The notes under the pieces: generated by a model
Databases searched by the model: none
Seen by the model: only the letters and a program-made list of their open reading frames with translations
What the model was told of the DNA's origin: nothing
Program-made: the position numbers and the translations under genes
Part shown: positions 52,414-61,969 of the stretch, in pieces
Layout: each line of letters begins with the position of its first letter
Numbering within the stretch: the stretch's first letter is position 1
Assembly (NCBI RefSeq): GCF_963668215.1
Contig: NZ_OY764190.1
Coordinates: 1,736,001 to 1,800,000 of the forward strand
Source of the DNA: an uncultured Desulfosarcina sp.
Lineage (GTDB): Bacteria; Desulfobacterota; Desulfobacteria; Desulfobacterales; Desulfosarcinaceae
DNA: 64,000 nucleotides
Reading direction: 5' to 3'

Positions 52414-53076
52414 ATGAATCCATCTTCAAAAAGCCGCCTCACCGAAAAGCAATTGGAAAACTTCCCCGGCAACAGCCTGTTCGACCGCATCGCCAGGGCG
52501 GTTTGCCGGGCCGGCACCCTGCCGGCCAAAGAGCTGTATGAGGCGTGGGAGGCTGCCCGCCGGGTCAGAAGGAAATTCCGCGGCGGACGGGTGGTGGATC
52601 TGGCCTGCGGCCACGGTCTGCTGGCGCATATCCTGCTCTTGCTTGACGACACCTCCCCCGAGGCACTCGCCGTGGATGCGGACATCCCTAAAAATTCCCC
52701 GCTCCTGTCTGGGGAACTGTGCAAGACCTGGCCGCGGCTGAACGACCGCATCCGCTACCTGGAACAGGATATCGCATCCGTCCCGCTGCTGCCGACCGAC
52801 CTGGTGGTTTCGGTGCACGCCTGCGGCAGCCTGACAGATCGGGTGCTGGATCTGGCAATGTCAGCCCGTGCCCGTGTGGCCGTGCTGCCCTGCTGCCACG
52901 ATCTGGAGCGCTGCGATACCGGCGGCCTCGAAGGCTGGATGGACGGCCCGCTGGCCGTCGACGCCACCCGTGCGGCTCGATTGCGAAGCGCCAACTACCA
53001 GGTGTTTGCCCGGACGATCCCCGAATCCATCACGCCGAAAAACCGTCTGCTCATGGGGCAGCCTGCAGAGGAATAA
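52414..53076 (+). CDS. SAM-dependent methyltransferase-like protein (PF13679 type)
   Basis: A 220-residue class I methyltransferase-like protein. Motif I reads VVDLACGHGLLAHILLLL, the acidic residue after motif II is AVDADIP, and motif IV-like VSVHACGSLTDRVLDLAM is followed by AVLPCCHDLERCD, a CC-motif typical of the Trm13/Methyltransf_32 group. Substrate is unknown; relatives act on RNA or small molecules. No good ribosome site is seen before ATG 52414, and the start could lie a little upstream. Confidence 0.75.
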   Translation: MNPSSKSRLTEKQLENFPGNSLFDRIARAVCRAGTLPAKELYEAWEAARRVRRKFRGGRVVDLACGHGLLAHILLLLDDTSPEALAVDADIPKNSPLLSGELCKTWPRLNDRIRYLEQDIASVPLLPTDLVVSVHACGSLTDRVLDLAMSARARVAVLPCCHDLERCDTGGLEGWMDGPLAVDATRAARLRSANYQVFARTIPESITPKNRLLMGQPAEE

Positions 53077-53126
53077 TTTACAATTTAATCAAAAGGTTAA
53101 AATATGAAACAAGTTTGGTAAGCTGT

Positions 53127-53315
53127 TTAGAACTTGGGTTTTATCCCGGCCTGTTTGCAGAGTTCGTTTGCGGTGATTCGATCAAATTGCCTGTGACGTT
53201 TGACGGGAATGATTTTGGTTCCATTCGTGTAAATGGCATGATTCGCACCTTCCCTGAGCAGATAAAAATCATGCTGCTCCATGTATCGAACTAGATCACG
53301 CCGTTTGACCGACAT
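53127..53315 (-). CDS. hicA: HicA mRNA interferase toxin
   Basis: A 62-residue HicA with the double-stranded-RNA-binding-like fold. The catalytic histidine is in GANHAIYTNG (His26), and KIIPVKRHRQFDRITANELC is the conserved second half. The family cuts mRNA and tmRNA when free of HicB. Its first bases overlap hicB by 20 bases. Low-GC composition like the neighbours suggests recent acquisition. Confidence 0.92.
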   Translation of the reverse strand: MSVKRRDLVRYMEQHDFYLLREGANHAIYTNGTKIIPVKRHRQFDRITANELCKQAGIKPKF

Positions 53316-53532
53316 GCTGGACCTCAATGGGCAGTTGCTCGATGAGAGCGTTTCCGATCGGCATCTCCTTACCGGTTTGACGGTAGGCGAGAACCATTTC
53401 GTTGAGAGCATCCCTAAGCATGGCACGACATTCTTCAAGATCCTTGCCTTCGGTGATGACCTCGGGCCATTCCACCAATTGCCCCATGTACCCTGAATTG
53501 ATCTTTGTGTATTTAGCTGTGTAGTTGATCAT
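53296..53532 (-). CDS. hicB: HicB antitoxin
   Basis: A 78-residue partial-RNase-H-fold antitoxin: YTAKYTKINSGYMGQLVEWP with VITEGKDLEECRAMLRDALN are HicB signatures. It lacks a separate C-terminal DNA-binding domain of the usual longer HicB proteins, so autoregulation may work differently. It is upstream of hicA, the reverse of the more common hicA-hicB order. A palindrome at 53609-53624 is a candidate operator. Confidence 0.9.
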   Translation of the reverse strand: MINYTAKYTKINSGYMGQLVEWPEVITEGKDLEECRAMLRDALNEMVLAYRQTGKEMPIGNALIEQLPIEVQHVGQTA

Positions 53533-53940
53533 TTTTTAAAAGCCCTAACCTGTTGTTTTTACATTCTATAAAAATGTTATAATACAGAAACCCGATGCTA
53601 TTTAGCACTAAGATTACAATCTTATCTGTACTATAGAATATGAAGACCTTCATAACAACAGCTTTCATGTATGACCGGGTCGTCTAAAATGTTGATGGGG
53701 CTGCCGGGTAACCATCTCACTGTTTTTTCCGATTGACATCTGTGCGCCAATCCTGATTTGTAGAAGCGTTCCGATGACTGACCGGTTAAATATTTTCCCA
53801 GTTTTCTTTTTACCGATAAATTGAGGCGCGGCTGGTTCCGGCTTGAACTTGGATCAGGGGAAAAGGACCCGAGAATCCCGTCGATATCAACCTATCAAAG
53901 CAAATTGTACTGATAATCAATGACTTAACTGGGTGACTAA
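53533..53940. other. AT-rich intergenic region between hicB and the pRiA4b ORF-3 gene
   Basis: 408 bases without a supported gene. It carries short palindromes upstream of hicB (GCTATTTAGC at 53598-53607 and TAAGATT-AC-AATCTTA at 53609-53624) and a TATAAT-like run at 53577-53583 on the plus strand. Nothing else was recognised. Confidence 0.55.
53609..53624. promoter_or_regulatory. Candidate hicBA operator
   Basis: TAAGATT and AATCTTA are separated by AC, a perfect 7-bp inverted repeat about 77 bases ahead of the hicB start. HicB-type repressors commonly bind such palindromes in their own promoter. The shortened HicB here makes the assignment uncertain. Confidence 0.3.
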
Positions 53941-54414
53941 ATGAAAATTTACCAATTGAAAGTATCGATAATCGGCATTCCGAAATTGTACAGAGTCATT
54001 GAGATCAGCGGCAATTGCACTTTTGACGATTTACATATGGCGATATTTGATGCCTTTGACAGATATGATCCGCATTTATATTCGTTCTTTATCACTAAAG
54101 CGGATACTAAAAACATAAGATCGATAATAAATTCTCCAGAGATCACCCACCCTCAAAATACCATAGATCCTATGGGCTTTGACGAAAAGAAAGACTCGGC
54201 CTCCAAAACGAGGATTGGTAGTGTTGCTTTAGCTGAAAAGGACGTTTTTCACTATTTGTTCGATTTTGGTGATGATTGGTGGCATCGCATCCGCGTAGAA
54301 AAGATCATAGAGAGTGAAAGCAATCGAAAAAGGGTAAAGCTTATTAAAGCTGTTGGCGAAGCGCCTCCTCAATATCCTGAAGACGAAGATTATTTTGAGG
54401 ATGAGGATGAATAA
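53941..54414 (+). CDS. Plasmid pRiA4b ORF-3 family protein
   Basis: A 157-residue protein of the PF07929 family: KVSIIGIPKLYRVIEISGNC TFDDLHMAIFDAFD in the first part and KDVFHYLFDFGDDWWHRIRV with a very acidic end (EDEDYFEDEDE). Members turn up on plasmids and near transposons and lack a defined activity; some are associated with helicase or SEC-C proteins. The GC content is far below the flanks, which points to transfer together with hicBA. Confidence 0.9.
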   Translation: MKIYQLKVSIIGIPKLYRVIEISGNCTFDDLHMAIFDAFDRYDPHLYSFFITKADTKNIRSIINSPEITHPQNTIDPMGFDEKKDSASKTRIGSVALAEKDVFHYLFDFGDDWWHRIRVEKIIESESNRKRVKLIKAVGEAPPQYPEDEDYFEDEDE

Positions 54415-54441
54415 AATAATTCATCTCCAAGAGACCTTCCA

Positions 54442-54768
54442 ATGAAAAAATGCCCTTTTTGCGCCGAAGACATCCAGGACGAGGCCATAAAATGCAAACA
54501 TTGCGGTGAATTTCTGGATGCCGCAAAAGCCTCACGAAAAGCGGATGATGCGCTTCCCTGGTATTTTCGAACCAGCTATATCGTTCTGGCCTTCGCAATG
54601 GTCGGCCCCCTGGCATTGCCTATGATCTGGTGGCGTCCGAATACGTCACGGGCGTGGAAGATCGGTATCACCGTTGTTATCCTGGTGATGAGCTGGTTTC
54701 TGTATCAAATGACGGTGGAATCCCTTCGCGTATTCAAAGAGTATTTAGACGTACTGAACGAATTGTGA
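54442..54768 (+). CDS. Zinc-ribbon membrane protein
   Basis: A 108-residue protein. The N-terminus has two CxxC pairs, KKCPFCAEDIQDEAIKCKHC, which form a zinc ribbon. Residues about 45-90 hold two hydrophobic segments (TSYIVLAFAMVGPLALPMIW and IGITVVILVMSWFLYQM). Proteins of this DUF/zinc_ribbon_2 kind are common and of unknown function. The ATG follows the upstream stop by 27 bases. The 3' end converges on gabD. Confidence 0.85.
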   Translation: MKKCPFCAEDIQDEAIKCKHCGEFLDAAKASRKADDALPWYFRTSYIVLAFAMVGPLALPMIWWRPNTSRAWKIGITVVILVMSWFLYQMTVESLRVFKEYLDVLNEL

Positions 54769-54783
54769 TCGACAGCCGCGACA

Positions 54784-56244
54784 TCAATCGTCAATTCCCG
54801 CCAGACACAAATACTTCATCTCCACATACTCATCGATCCCATATTGCGACCCTTCCCGACCGATGCCGGACTGCTTGACGCCGCCAAAAGGCGCCACTTC
54901 GGTGGAGATCAAACCGGTGTTGATGCCCACCATTCCGTATTCCAAGGCTTCGGCCACCCGGAAGATGCGTCCCACGTCGCGGGCGTAAAAGTAGGCCGCC
55001 AGGCCGTACGGGGTGTCGTTGGCCATTCCGATGACATCCTTTTCGTCTTCGAAGCGGATCAGCGGCGCCACCGGCCCGAAGGTCTCGTCCACGGCCACGC
55101 TCATGTCGGCGGTCACGTTGGCCAGGACGGTGGGCTGGAAGAACGTTCCGCCCAGGGCATGGGGTTTGCCGCCGCTGAGCAGGGTCGCCCCGCGGGAAAG
55201 GGCATCGTCAATATGATGGGCAACCTTGTCCATAGCTGCCCGGTCGATGAGCGGTCCCTGCTGAACATCGGCTTCCAGTCCGCTGCCCACCTTGAGATTT
55301 TCGACCTCGGCCACCAGCCGTTTCGAGAATTCATCGTAGACGCCCGCCTGGACAAAAAGCCGGTTGGCGCAGACGCAGGTCTGGCCGGAATTGCGGTATT
55401 TTGAGATCATGGCGCCCTGTACGGCCTTGTCCAGGTCGGCGTCGTCGAAAACGATGAACGGTGCGTTGCCGCCCAGTTCCAGGGAGACCTTCTTGACCGT
55501 GCCGGCACATTCGGCCATGAGCTGGCGCCCCACCTCGGTGGAGCCGGTGAAGCTGAGTTTTCTCACCGTGGGGCTGGATGTGAGTTCCTTGCCGATAACG
55601 GCGGCCGACCCGGTCACCACATTGAGGACGCCGGCGGGAATCTCCGCCCGGCGGGCCAGTTCAGCCAGGGCCAGGGCGGTCAACGGCGTCTGACTGGCCG
55701 GTTTGACCACCATGGTGCAGCCGGCGGCCAGGGCCGGCGCCGCCTTGCGGGTGATCATGGCGGCCGGGAAATTCCACGGGGTCACGGCCGCGCACACACC
55801 CACCGGCTGGCGGATCACCAGGATGCGCTGGTCGCTGGAGGCAGAAGGAATGGTGTCTCCGTAAATCCGTTTGGCCTCCTCGGCAAACCACTGAACGAAG
55901 GCGGCCCCATAGGCGATTTCTCCTTTGGCTTCGGCCAGGGGTTTGCCTTGTTCAGAGGTGAGAATTACCGCCAGGTCCTCCTGGTGGGCCATCATCAGGT
56001 CGTACCACTTCATCAGGCTTGTCGCACGCTCCTTGGCGGTCCGGCTGTGCCACTGGGCAAAGGCCTTGTCGGCCGCGGCGATGGCCTCACGAGTCTCCTC
56101 GGCCGACAGGGAGGGTACGCTGCCTACGGTACTGCCGTCGGCCGGATTGGTTACGGTGATCGTGTCGCCGGATCGGGAAGCTACCCATTGTCCATCGATC
56201 CAGGCCTGACTTCGCAAAAGTTTGGTATCGTTGATTGAGATCAT
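54784..56244 (-). CDS. gabD: NAD(P)-dependent succinate-semialdehyde dehydrogenase
   Basis: A 486-residue aldehyde dehydrogenase of standard length. VTPWNFPAAMITRKAAPALA is the NAD-binding turn, SFTGSTEVGRQLM the coenzyme loop, VSLELGGNAPFIVF holds the general-base Glu, and NSGQTCVCANRLFV the catalytic Cys. The GabD-type signature GMVGINTGLISTEVAPFGGV near the C-terminus supports succinate semialdehyde as the best substrate guess. GGAGG precedes the ATG at 56244. In an anaerobe this would feed the GABA shunt or related C4 metabolism. A family B remnant sits 19 bases upstream. Confidence 0.9.
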   Translation of the reverse strand: MISINDTKLLRSQAWIDGQWVASRSGDTITVTNPADGSTVGSVPSLSAEETREAIAAADKAFAQWHSRTAKERATSLMKWYDLMMAHQEDLAVILTSEQGKPLAEAKGEIAYGAAFVQWFAEEAKRIYGDTIPSASSDQRILVIRQPVGVCAAVTPWNFPAAMITRKAAPALAAGCTMVVKPASQTPLTALALAELARRAEIPAGVLNVVTGSAAVIGKELTSSPTVRKLSFTGSTEVGRQLMAECAGTVKKVSLELGGNAPFIVFDDADLDKAVQGAMISKYRNSGQTCVCANRLFVQAGVYDEFSKRLVAEVENLKVGSGLEADVQQGPLIDRAAMDKVAHHIDDALSRGATLLSGGKPHALGGTFFQPTVLANVTADMSVAVDETFGPVAPLIRFEDEKDVIGMANDTPYGLAAYFYARDVGRIFRVAEALEYGMVGINTGLISTEVAPFGGVKQSGIGREGSQYGIDEYVEMKYLCLAGIDD

Positions 56245-56262
56245 ATTGGCCTCCGGGTATTG

Positions 56263-56287
56263 GCGCTCCCACGCGGAGCATGGGAGC
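56263..56287. repeat. Family B hairpin remnant
   Basis: GCGCTCCCACGCGGAGCATG followed by GGAGC is a single hairpin of family B. It lies between gabD and the nitroreductase gene. Confidence 0.75.
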
Positions 56288-56300
56288 AAGGTGACGTCGT

Positions 56301-57038
56301 TTATTTCAGAAAGAATCCCTTCTTCTCCAAAAACGCTTTCATCTGCGGCCGAATCACCTTGCCCATGAAATCGGCCATCTGTGCCGTCCAGGTTTCGTCC
56401 CGCAGATTGCTGTTGCGGTTCAGGTAGTAATGGTTGGTGACCCGGTCGTATTCGTGGAGCATGGCCGAATCATGCTCTTGCGGATAGCGATCGTCGAACA
56501 GCACCGCCGCGACGGGCAGCCGGGGTTTCGGGGGCGGATCATGGGCCGGGTAGCCCAGGCACATGCCGAACACCGGGTAGACCTGATCGGGGATCTCCAG
56601 CAGATCGCAGACGGTCTGGCAATCGTTGCGGATGCCGCCGATGAAGACGCCGCCCAACCCTTCGGATTCGGCGGCCAGCAGGACGTTCTGGGCCAACAGG
56701 GCCGTGTCCACCGTGGCGGTGACGAACTGTTCGGCCCACCCCTTTTCCATCTTCGTGTCGTGCAAGCGGCAGGCGCTTTCCAGGCGGTTGAAGTCGGCGC
56801 AGAACACCAGGAAGACCGGAGCCCGCTCGACCCACACCTGGGGACCGGCCAGATCTGCAATGGCTTTCCGTTTTTTCCGGTCGCGCACCCGGATGACCGT
56901 GTAGGCCTGAACGAAATGCGAGGTGGCGGCACACTGGGCCGCAGCAACGATGGCCTTCAGGGTTTTCTCGTCCACCTCCCGGTCGCTGAACTTGCGGATC
57001 GAGCGGTGGGCCTTCATCAGATCGATGGTTGCGTTCAT
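56301..57038 (-). CDS. nfsA: Oxygen-insensitive NADPH nitroreductase, NfsA-like
   Basis: A 245-residue flavoprotein of the NfsA/Frp type: IDLMKAHRSIRKFSDREVDE at the start, AAQCAATSHFVQAYTVIRVRD with the FMN contacts, EGLGGVFIGGIRND and GMCLGYPAHDPPPKPRLPV in the C-terminal half. It uses NADPH and FMN to reduce nitro and quinone compounds. It follows the dehydrogenase gene on the same strand, with 56 bases between. Confidence 0.88.
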   Translation of the reverse strand: MNATIDLMKAHRSIRKFSDREVDEKTLKAIVAAAQCAATSHFVQAYTVIRVRDRKKRKAIADLAGPQVWVERAPVFLVFCADFNRLESACRLHDTKMEKGWAEQFVTATVDTALLAQNVLLAAESEGLGGVFIGGIRNDCQTVCDLLEIPDQVYPVFGMCLGYPAHDPPPKPRLPVAAVLFDDRYPQEHDSAMLHEYDRVTNHYYLNRNSNLRDETWTAQMADFMGKVIRPQMKAFLEKKGFFLK

Positions 57039-57085
57039 AAGCGGTTGTCTTTCATTTTCGGTTTGCAGCCTTTTAACTGTTCCGG

Positions 57086-59509
57086 TCAGCCTCCTTTCAA
57101 CTCCCCGGCTGCGCTACTATCCACGCTGCGCAGATGCAGATCCCGCTGGGGAAAGGGGATCTCGATGCCTTCTTCACGAAACCGCCGGTCGATCTCCCGG
57201 ATCAGGGCGCTCTGGATAATGCGGCGGTCATTGAAATCGGCGATCCATACCCGCAGCTGAAAATCCAGGGAGCTGTCGCCGAAATTGAGAAACAGCACCA
57301 TGGGCTGGGGCTCCTTCAACACCTTGTCGCTCTCCGTGGCCACCGCCATCAGCACGCGCATGACCGCCTCCACGTCGGAGCCATAGGCCACACCCACAGG
57401 GATGATCAGGCGCATGTTCCGGTCTCCCAACGTCCAGTTGGTCACCTGGCTGGCGATCAGATCGCCGTTGGGCACCACGACCTCGGCTTTGTCAAAGGTC
57501 TGCACAGTGGTCGCCCGCAGCCCCAGGTTGGTGACCCGCCCCTGCTGGCCGTCTCCCAGTTGGATCACGTCGCCCACCTTGATGGGCCTCTCGAACAGCA
57601 GGATCAGACCGGAAACGAAATTGTTGACGATGGCCTGCATGCCGAAGCCGATGCCGACACCCAACGCACCGCCGATAATGGTGATATTCTTCAGCTCGAA
57701 ACCCATGGTCGAAAGGGCGATGAGAAAGCCCACCAGCACCATGGCATAGTGCACTAAACGGACAACGGAGAGCCTCGCGCCGCTGTCCATCTGCCCGCGG
57801 TTGAGTAGGTTCTCCATGAGAATGCTCTGCAGGATCCACGAAGAGACAAAGGCGCCGTAAAGGATGATTCCGGCCACCAGGACCAGGCCGATGGTGATCT
57901 GTTTGCCGCCCACGTTGACGCCGAAAGCCAGGATATCGTGAATGGCGTCCACCGGAAGGGCATAGAGATTCCAGGCCACCAGCAGATTGGCGGCCACGAA
58001 AAAAAAGATCAGCCCGTTGGCGATCCGGATGATCCGGGCGAGGATCGCATTGGCATTGCTGCGCAGAAATGAGAATCCGCCCATGGGAATCCATTCGGCG
58101 GCCAGTTCCAGCAGTGTCCGGGTCAGCCGGATCATGGCCCACCCCATGATCAGCAGCATGGCCGTGCGAAGGGCGCCGTCCATGAGCTGTGCGGAAAATC
58201 CGCCCAATCCGATCATATCGGCAACCGTGATCGCCGCGAAGACCAGGGTCACCAACCGCAGCACCCAAACGTGCCAGGCCGGTGAAGCTGCGATCCGGGC
58301 TTTGCGGGCGCGCCAGCCATAATAGATCGTGCCGGTCACGGTCGCCACCAGAATAAAAAGCCGTACCAGGGCCAGCGGCACGTCCAGAATCGTCAACACC
58401 TGGAAAACGACCATCACCGCAACCAGAATATAAACGGCCCGCTTGATCCAGGCCTCTCCTGTGAAATGCGTCAACAGCCGGGCCGTGGCCACGCCGGCCA
58501 CTGCCCGGATCAGCATGCTCCAGAGGGCCGGCGGCGAACCGTAAAGAAAGCTCAGCGTAAAAATGGGAACCAGCAGGGCCACGGAAACGGGCCGTTTGGC
58601 CAAAAACCGACGGCCGACGCGGCCCTGCAGCGTTGATCGATGGCGCCGCAGCAGACTCAGGATGACGACGAAGACCAACGCCTGCATCCCGATCAACCAC
58701 CCTTTTTCAGAGTAAAAGTCCATTGCCGGCAACGGCGGCGACTGGATCAATTTTTTCGGTTCGTGGACCAGGTCGATCAACTGCCGGATGTAATCGATGG
58801 ATACGATGGTCGGTGTGTCGCTGCGAAGATTGTTGCCGCGCCGCTGCGCCACCATGGCATCGATCCGTTCCAACAGGCTGTCGATGCGCGCCTGGATGTC
58901 GCCGGCCTGCTGCTGAACGGCCAGCATGGGGCCCAGCTTCCTAGTGATGAGCATCTCCGCCTGGTCGATGTTCGTTTCGGCCCGGTTAAAGGCCTCGGCC
59001 ACACTGTCCAGAGCCAGGTCCGGATGCAGGACTTCCCGCCAGATTTGCCACTGCGTTTTTTCTTCCATCCATTGCCGGCGCCACGCCTCTATTTGACGGA
59101 TGGCCGCTGTCTGCACATCCACGGCTTGTGCCACCAATTCGGCTTCAGCGCGAACATCCCCTTTAAGGATTGCAAGCTGCTGGTAGCTCTGCAGGCCTTC
59201 GGAATCGACGGCAGCCAGGCGGGTTTCGAACCCATCGACCCGGGTCCTGGCTTTTTCCAGCCGCTGTTTCAGCTCGGGCAGACCATTTACCGTTTCGATT
59301 TTGGCTTTCAGGGAGGTCAGCCGCTGTTCCAGCGCGCCGGCCCGGTGGACCACATCGGCCAAGCTTGGCGGAGGGGCAGTTTGTGTTTCTTCGTCCGGTG
59401 AGGCTTGTGTTTCGGCGCAAAAACCCGAAGCGGAAAAGCCGAACAGCAAAAATCCGATGGAAAACCACAAAAACAGCGGACGCAATGTTGCGAAACGGGG
59501 GAAAGACAT
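57086..59509 (-). CDS. Large MscS-family mechanosensitive channel
   Basis: An 807-residue protein. A signal peptide (FLWFSIGFLLFGFSASGFCA) is followed by a coiled-coil periplasmic region (about residues 45-260) and then about ten hydrophobic segments. The C-terminal MscS part has the pore region GVGIGFGMQAIVNNFVSGLI with PIKVGDVIQLGDGQQGRVTN and the beta domain VVPNGDLIASQVTNWTLGDR. The size and the extra N-terminal domain are those of the MscK/MscM class, which release solutes on osmotic downshock. Confidence 0.92.
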   Translation of the reverse strand: MSFPRFATLRPLFLWFSIGFLLFGFSASGFCAETQASPDEETQTAPPPSLADVVHRAGALEQRLTSLKAKIETVNGLPELKQRLEKARTRVDGFETRLAAVDSEGLQSYQQLAILKGDVRAEAELVAQAVDVQTAAIRQIEAWRRQWMEEKTQWQIWREVLHPDLALDSVAEAFNRAETNIDQAEMLITRKLGPMLAVQQQAGDIQARIDSLLERIDAMVAQRRGNNLRSDTPTIVSIDYIRQLIDLVHEPKKLIQSPPLPAMDFYSEKGWLIGMQALVFVVILSLLRRHRSTLQGRVGRRFLAKRPVSVALLVPIFTLSFLYGSPPALWSMLIRAVAGVATARLLTHFTGEAWIKRAVYILVAVMVVFQVLTILDVPLALVRLFILVATVTGTIYYGWRARKARIAASPAWHVWVLRLVTLVFAAITVADMIGLGGFSAQLMDGALRTAMLLIMGWAMIRLTRTLLELAAEWIPMGGFSFLRSNANAILARIIRIANGLIFFFVAANLLVAWNLYALPVDAIHDILAFGVNVGGKQITIGLVLVAGIILYGAFVSSWILQSILMENLLNRGQMDSGARLSVVRLVHYAMVLVGFLIALSTMGFELKNITIIGGALGVGIGFGMQAIVNNFVSGLILLFERPIKVGDVIQLGDGQQGRVTNLGLRATTVQTFDKAEVVVPNGDLIASQVTNWTLGDRNMRLIIPVGVAYGSDVEAVMRVLMAVATESDKVLKEPQPMVLFLNFGDSSLDFQLRVWIADFNDRRIIQSALIREIDRRFREEGIEIPFPQRDLHLRSVDSSAAGELKGG

Positions 59510-59643
59510 GGGTTCAATCCTGATTGTTTGAAACGGTACGGCAACAATAGTTCGATTGCGGAGCGTAGCTTATACCATTGGGGACGTATGAATCAATGTC
59601 TGCCACAAGGACGGGCAGGGTAACCGCATTTGAAAGGATGCTG

Positions 59644-61902
59644 TCAGGAACCCAAAATCGCTTTTACCGCCCGGAGGCTTCCCGCAGCCGTTAATTCACG
59701 GGCCTGTTCGCGGCAGGCGTCCATGGTCAATCCGGAGATGCGCCGGTGGACCGCGGGCATGAACTGTGGATCGATGCTCAGCCGCCGGATGCCGATGCCC
59801 AGCAGGAAGGGAATCATGGCCGGATCGTGGCCCATTTCGCCGCAGATACTGATCGGCTTGTCAAATTCGTCGGCGACCCGTACCACCTTCTGCAAGGCTC
59901 GCAGCACCGAAGGGTGTTCGGGGCGGTAGTAGTCGGCTACCCGTTTGTTGCTGCGATCGACCCCCAGCATGTACTGGACAAAATCGTTGCTGCCGATGGA
60001 AAAAAAATCGGCTTCGGCGGCGAACTCGGCCATGGTTTCCACCACGGCCGGCAGCTCCACCATCATCCCGATGGCCGGATGGTCGTGGTGCTCCAGTCCG
60101 TCGGCGGCAAGCCGTTCCAGGCAGTCGGCAACCACCTGCCGGGCCTGCAAAAAATCGTCCAGGGAAGCAATCAGGGGAAACATGATGCCCAGTTGCCCAC
60201 TGCCGGCGGCGGCCCGCAGGATCGCACGGATCTGCTGCTCGAAAATATCGCGGTAGGCCAGGGTAAAACGGATGGAACGCAGCCCAAGCTCCGGGTTGGG
60301 CTCCATGGCGGTGTCGGTATACGCCAGGGTTTTCTCGCCGCCGATATCCAGGGTGCGAAAGACCACCGGCCGGCCCTCCATGGCCTCCACCACCTGACGA
60401 TACACCAGAAACTGTTCGGTTTCCGACGGAAAGGAGGGCCGCACGAGAAAGGGAAATTCCGTGCGGTAAAGGCCGATGCCCGCCGCCCCCATCTTTTTGG
60501 CCAGGGGCAGCTCCGCCAGCAGATTGATGTTGGCCAGCAGCTCGATCCGGCTGCCGTCTTCAGTAGTCGCGATGCCTGCGGTGACGGGTCCTGACTGGGC
60601 CGCGACTTCCTCTTTGGCACGGTCGCGATCCTCGAAACGGGCGACGATTTCCGCCGAGGGCTCCACATACACATTGCCCACATCCCCGTCCACCAGCACT
60701 GGGGTCGTTTCCGGAAGGTGCAGCAGTTCGGGGCATTGGACCACCACCATGGGAATCTTCAGGGACCGGGCGATGATGGCCGCATGGGAGGTCACCCCGC
60801 CGTTGGTCAGCACGATGCCCGCCACCGATTCGGCCGCCAGTTTCAGCAATTCGGACGGATAAATCTCGCTGGCCACCACCACCTTACCGCCGAAGTCCCC
60901 CTGGCCGTCCGATTCCGGCAGTTCCAGGTTGTTGAGTAGTCGACCGGACAGATCCTCGATATCGTTGACTTTTTCCCGGAGGTAGGGATGTGGGCTGTCG
61001 GCGAAAAGATCCAGGTAATGGCGGGCCACGGCCCGCACCGCCTGAGTAGCCGGTTCGCCCGCTTCGATCCGCTCTTTCATGCGGCCGATGAATTTGGGAT
61101 CCTTTAGCATCATGAAATGGGCGGCAAAAATCAGGGCCGCGCTTTCCGGCAGCTTCCGGGCGCAACGCTGCTGAAGCGCATTGAGCTGCGCGCCGGTCGT
61201 TTCGACCGCCCGCATAAAGTCTTTCAGGGTTCCTGTTTCGGCGGCTTCGGTTTCGACTACCAGGCGCCCGTGGCTGCGCCCCCGGATGGCTACTTTTGCA
61301 AAGGCGAACCCGGCCGAAGCGCGCTGGCCCTTTATAAAGCCGAGGTTGCACACCGGTTTTTCGGGGACGCCGCAAACGCGCTGCAGGTCCATCAGCAGAC
61401 GGGCGTTTTCCAGCACCGCCGCCAGCTGGGCGCCGGTGGCTTTCAGGGCCATGATGTCGCTGGTTTGAAAGTAGTCCGGCTGGGTGTGCTGGACCACCAG
61501 CACGCCGACCTTCACCACCCCTTTTTGAATGGGAACCGCTAAAAAAGACTCGTAGGGCAGTTCGTCCGTTTCGGGAAAATAGCGAAAGTTCGGATTTTGA
61601 CTGGCGTGCCCTTCGCACACCGGCTGGCGGGTGGCCATTACCGTGCCCACCAGCCCCTGGCCGGAACTCATGCGCACCCGGTCCACCGAATGCGGGTTCA
61701 GCCCCACGGTTGCCTTGAGCACCAGCTCGTCGGCGGTTTCATCGTAGAGATAGATGGAACACACCGGCGTTCGCAGATGTCCGGAAACCAGGTCAACCGT
61801 CCGCTGCAGGAAATTTTCGATATTTTCGCTGCCCGTGACCAATGCGGAAAGATCGCTCAGGTCGCAAAGCATGTTCAACAGATCTTGTCGGTTGCCGGTC
61901 AT
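59644..61902 (-). CDS. ptsP: PTS-Ntr phosphoenolpyruvate-protein phosphotransferase
   Basis: A 752-residue enzyme. Residues 1-165 are a GAF sensor domain (PVCSIYLYDETADELVLKAT). The rest is EI: the phospho-acceptor His about residue 373 in GGVTSHAAIIARS, the PEP-binding domain with AAGIGLYRTEFPFLVRPSFP, GVMVELPAVVET and FFSIGSNDFVQYMLGVDRSN, and the catalytic Cys in SICGEMGHDP. In the nitrogen PTS it takes phosphate from PEP to NPr (HPr-like) and EIIA-Ntr; no ptsO or ptsN is beside it. The start at 61902 was preferred to the long reading from 62061, which enters the palindromic repeat. Confidence 0.93.
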   Translation of the reverse strand: MTGNRQDLLNMLCDLSDLSALVTGSENIENFLQRTVDLVSGHLRTPVCSIYLYDETADELVLKATVGLNPHSVDRVRMSSGQGLVGTVMATRQPVCEGHASQNPNFRYFPETDELPYESFLAVPIQKGVVKVGVLVVQHTQPDYFQTSDIMALKATGAQLAAVLENARLLMDLQRVCGVPEKPVCNLGFIKGQRASAGFAFAKVAIRGRSHGRLVVETEAAETGTLKDFMRAVETTGAQLNALQQRCARKLPESAALIFAAHFMMLKDPKFIGRMKERIEAGEPATQAVRAVARHYLDLFADSPHPYLREKVNDIEDLSGRLLNNLELPESDGQGDFGGKVVVASEIYPSELLKLAAESVAGIVLTNGGVTSHAAIIARSLKIPMVVVQCPELLHLPETTPVLVDGDVGNVYVEPSAEIVARFEDRDRAKEEVAAQSGPVTAGIATTEDGSRIELLANINLLAELPLAKKMGAAGIGLYRTEFPFLVRPSFPSETEQFLVYRQVVEAMEGRPVVFRTLDIGGEKTLAYTDTAMEPNPELGLRSIRFTLAYRDIFEQQIRAILRAAAGSGQLGIMFPLIASLDDFLQARQVVADCLERLAADGLEHHDHPAIGMMVELPAVVETMAEFAAEADFFSIGSNDFVQYMLGVDRSNKRVADYYRPEHPSVLRALQKVVRVADEFDKPISICGEMGHDPAMIPFLLGIGIRRLSIDPQFMPAVHRRISGLTMDACREQARELTAAGSLRAVKAILGS

Positions 61903-61969
61903 GTCGCTTGTAGGCCTTTCATGGTCGGGGGATACCGGTCGAGTGCACAAACAACCCGACCGCATCTGA

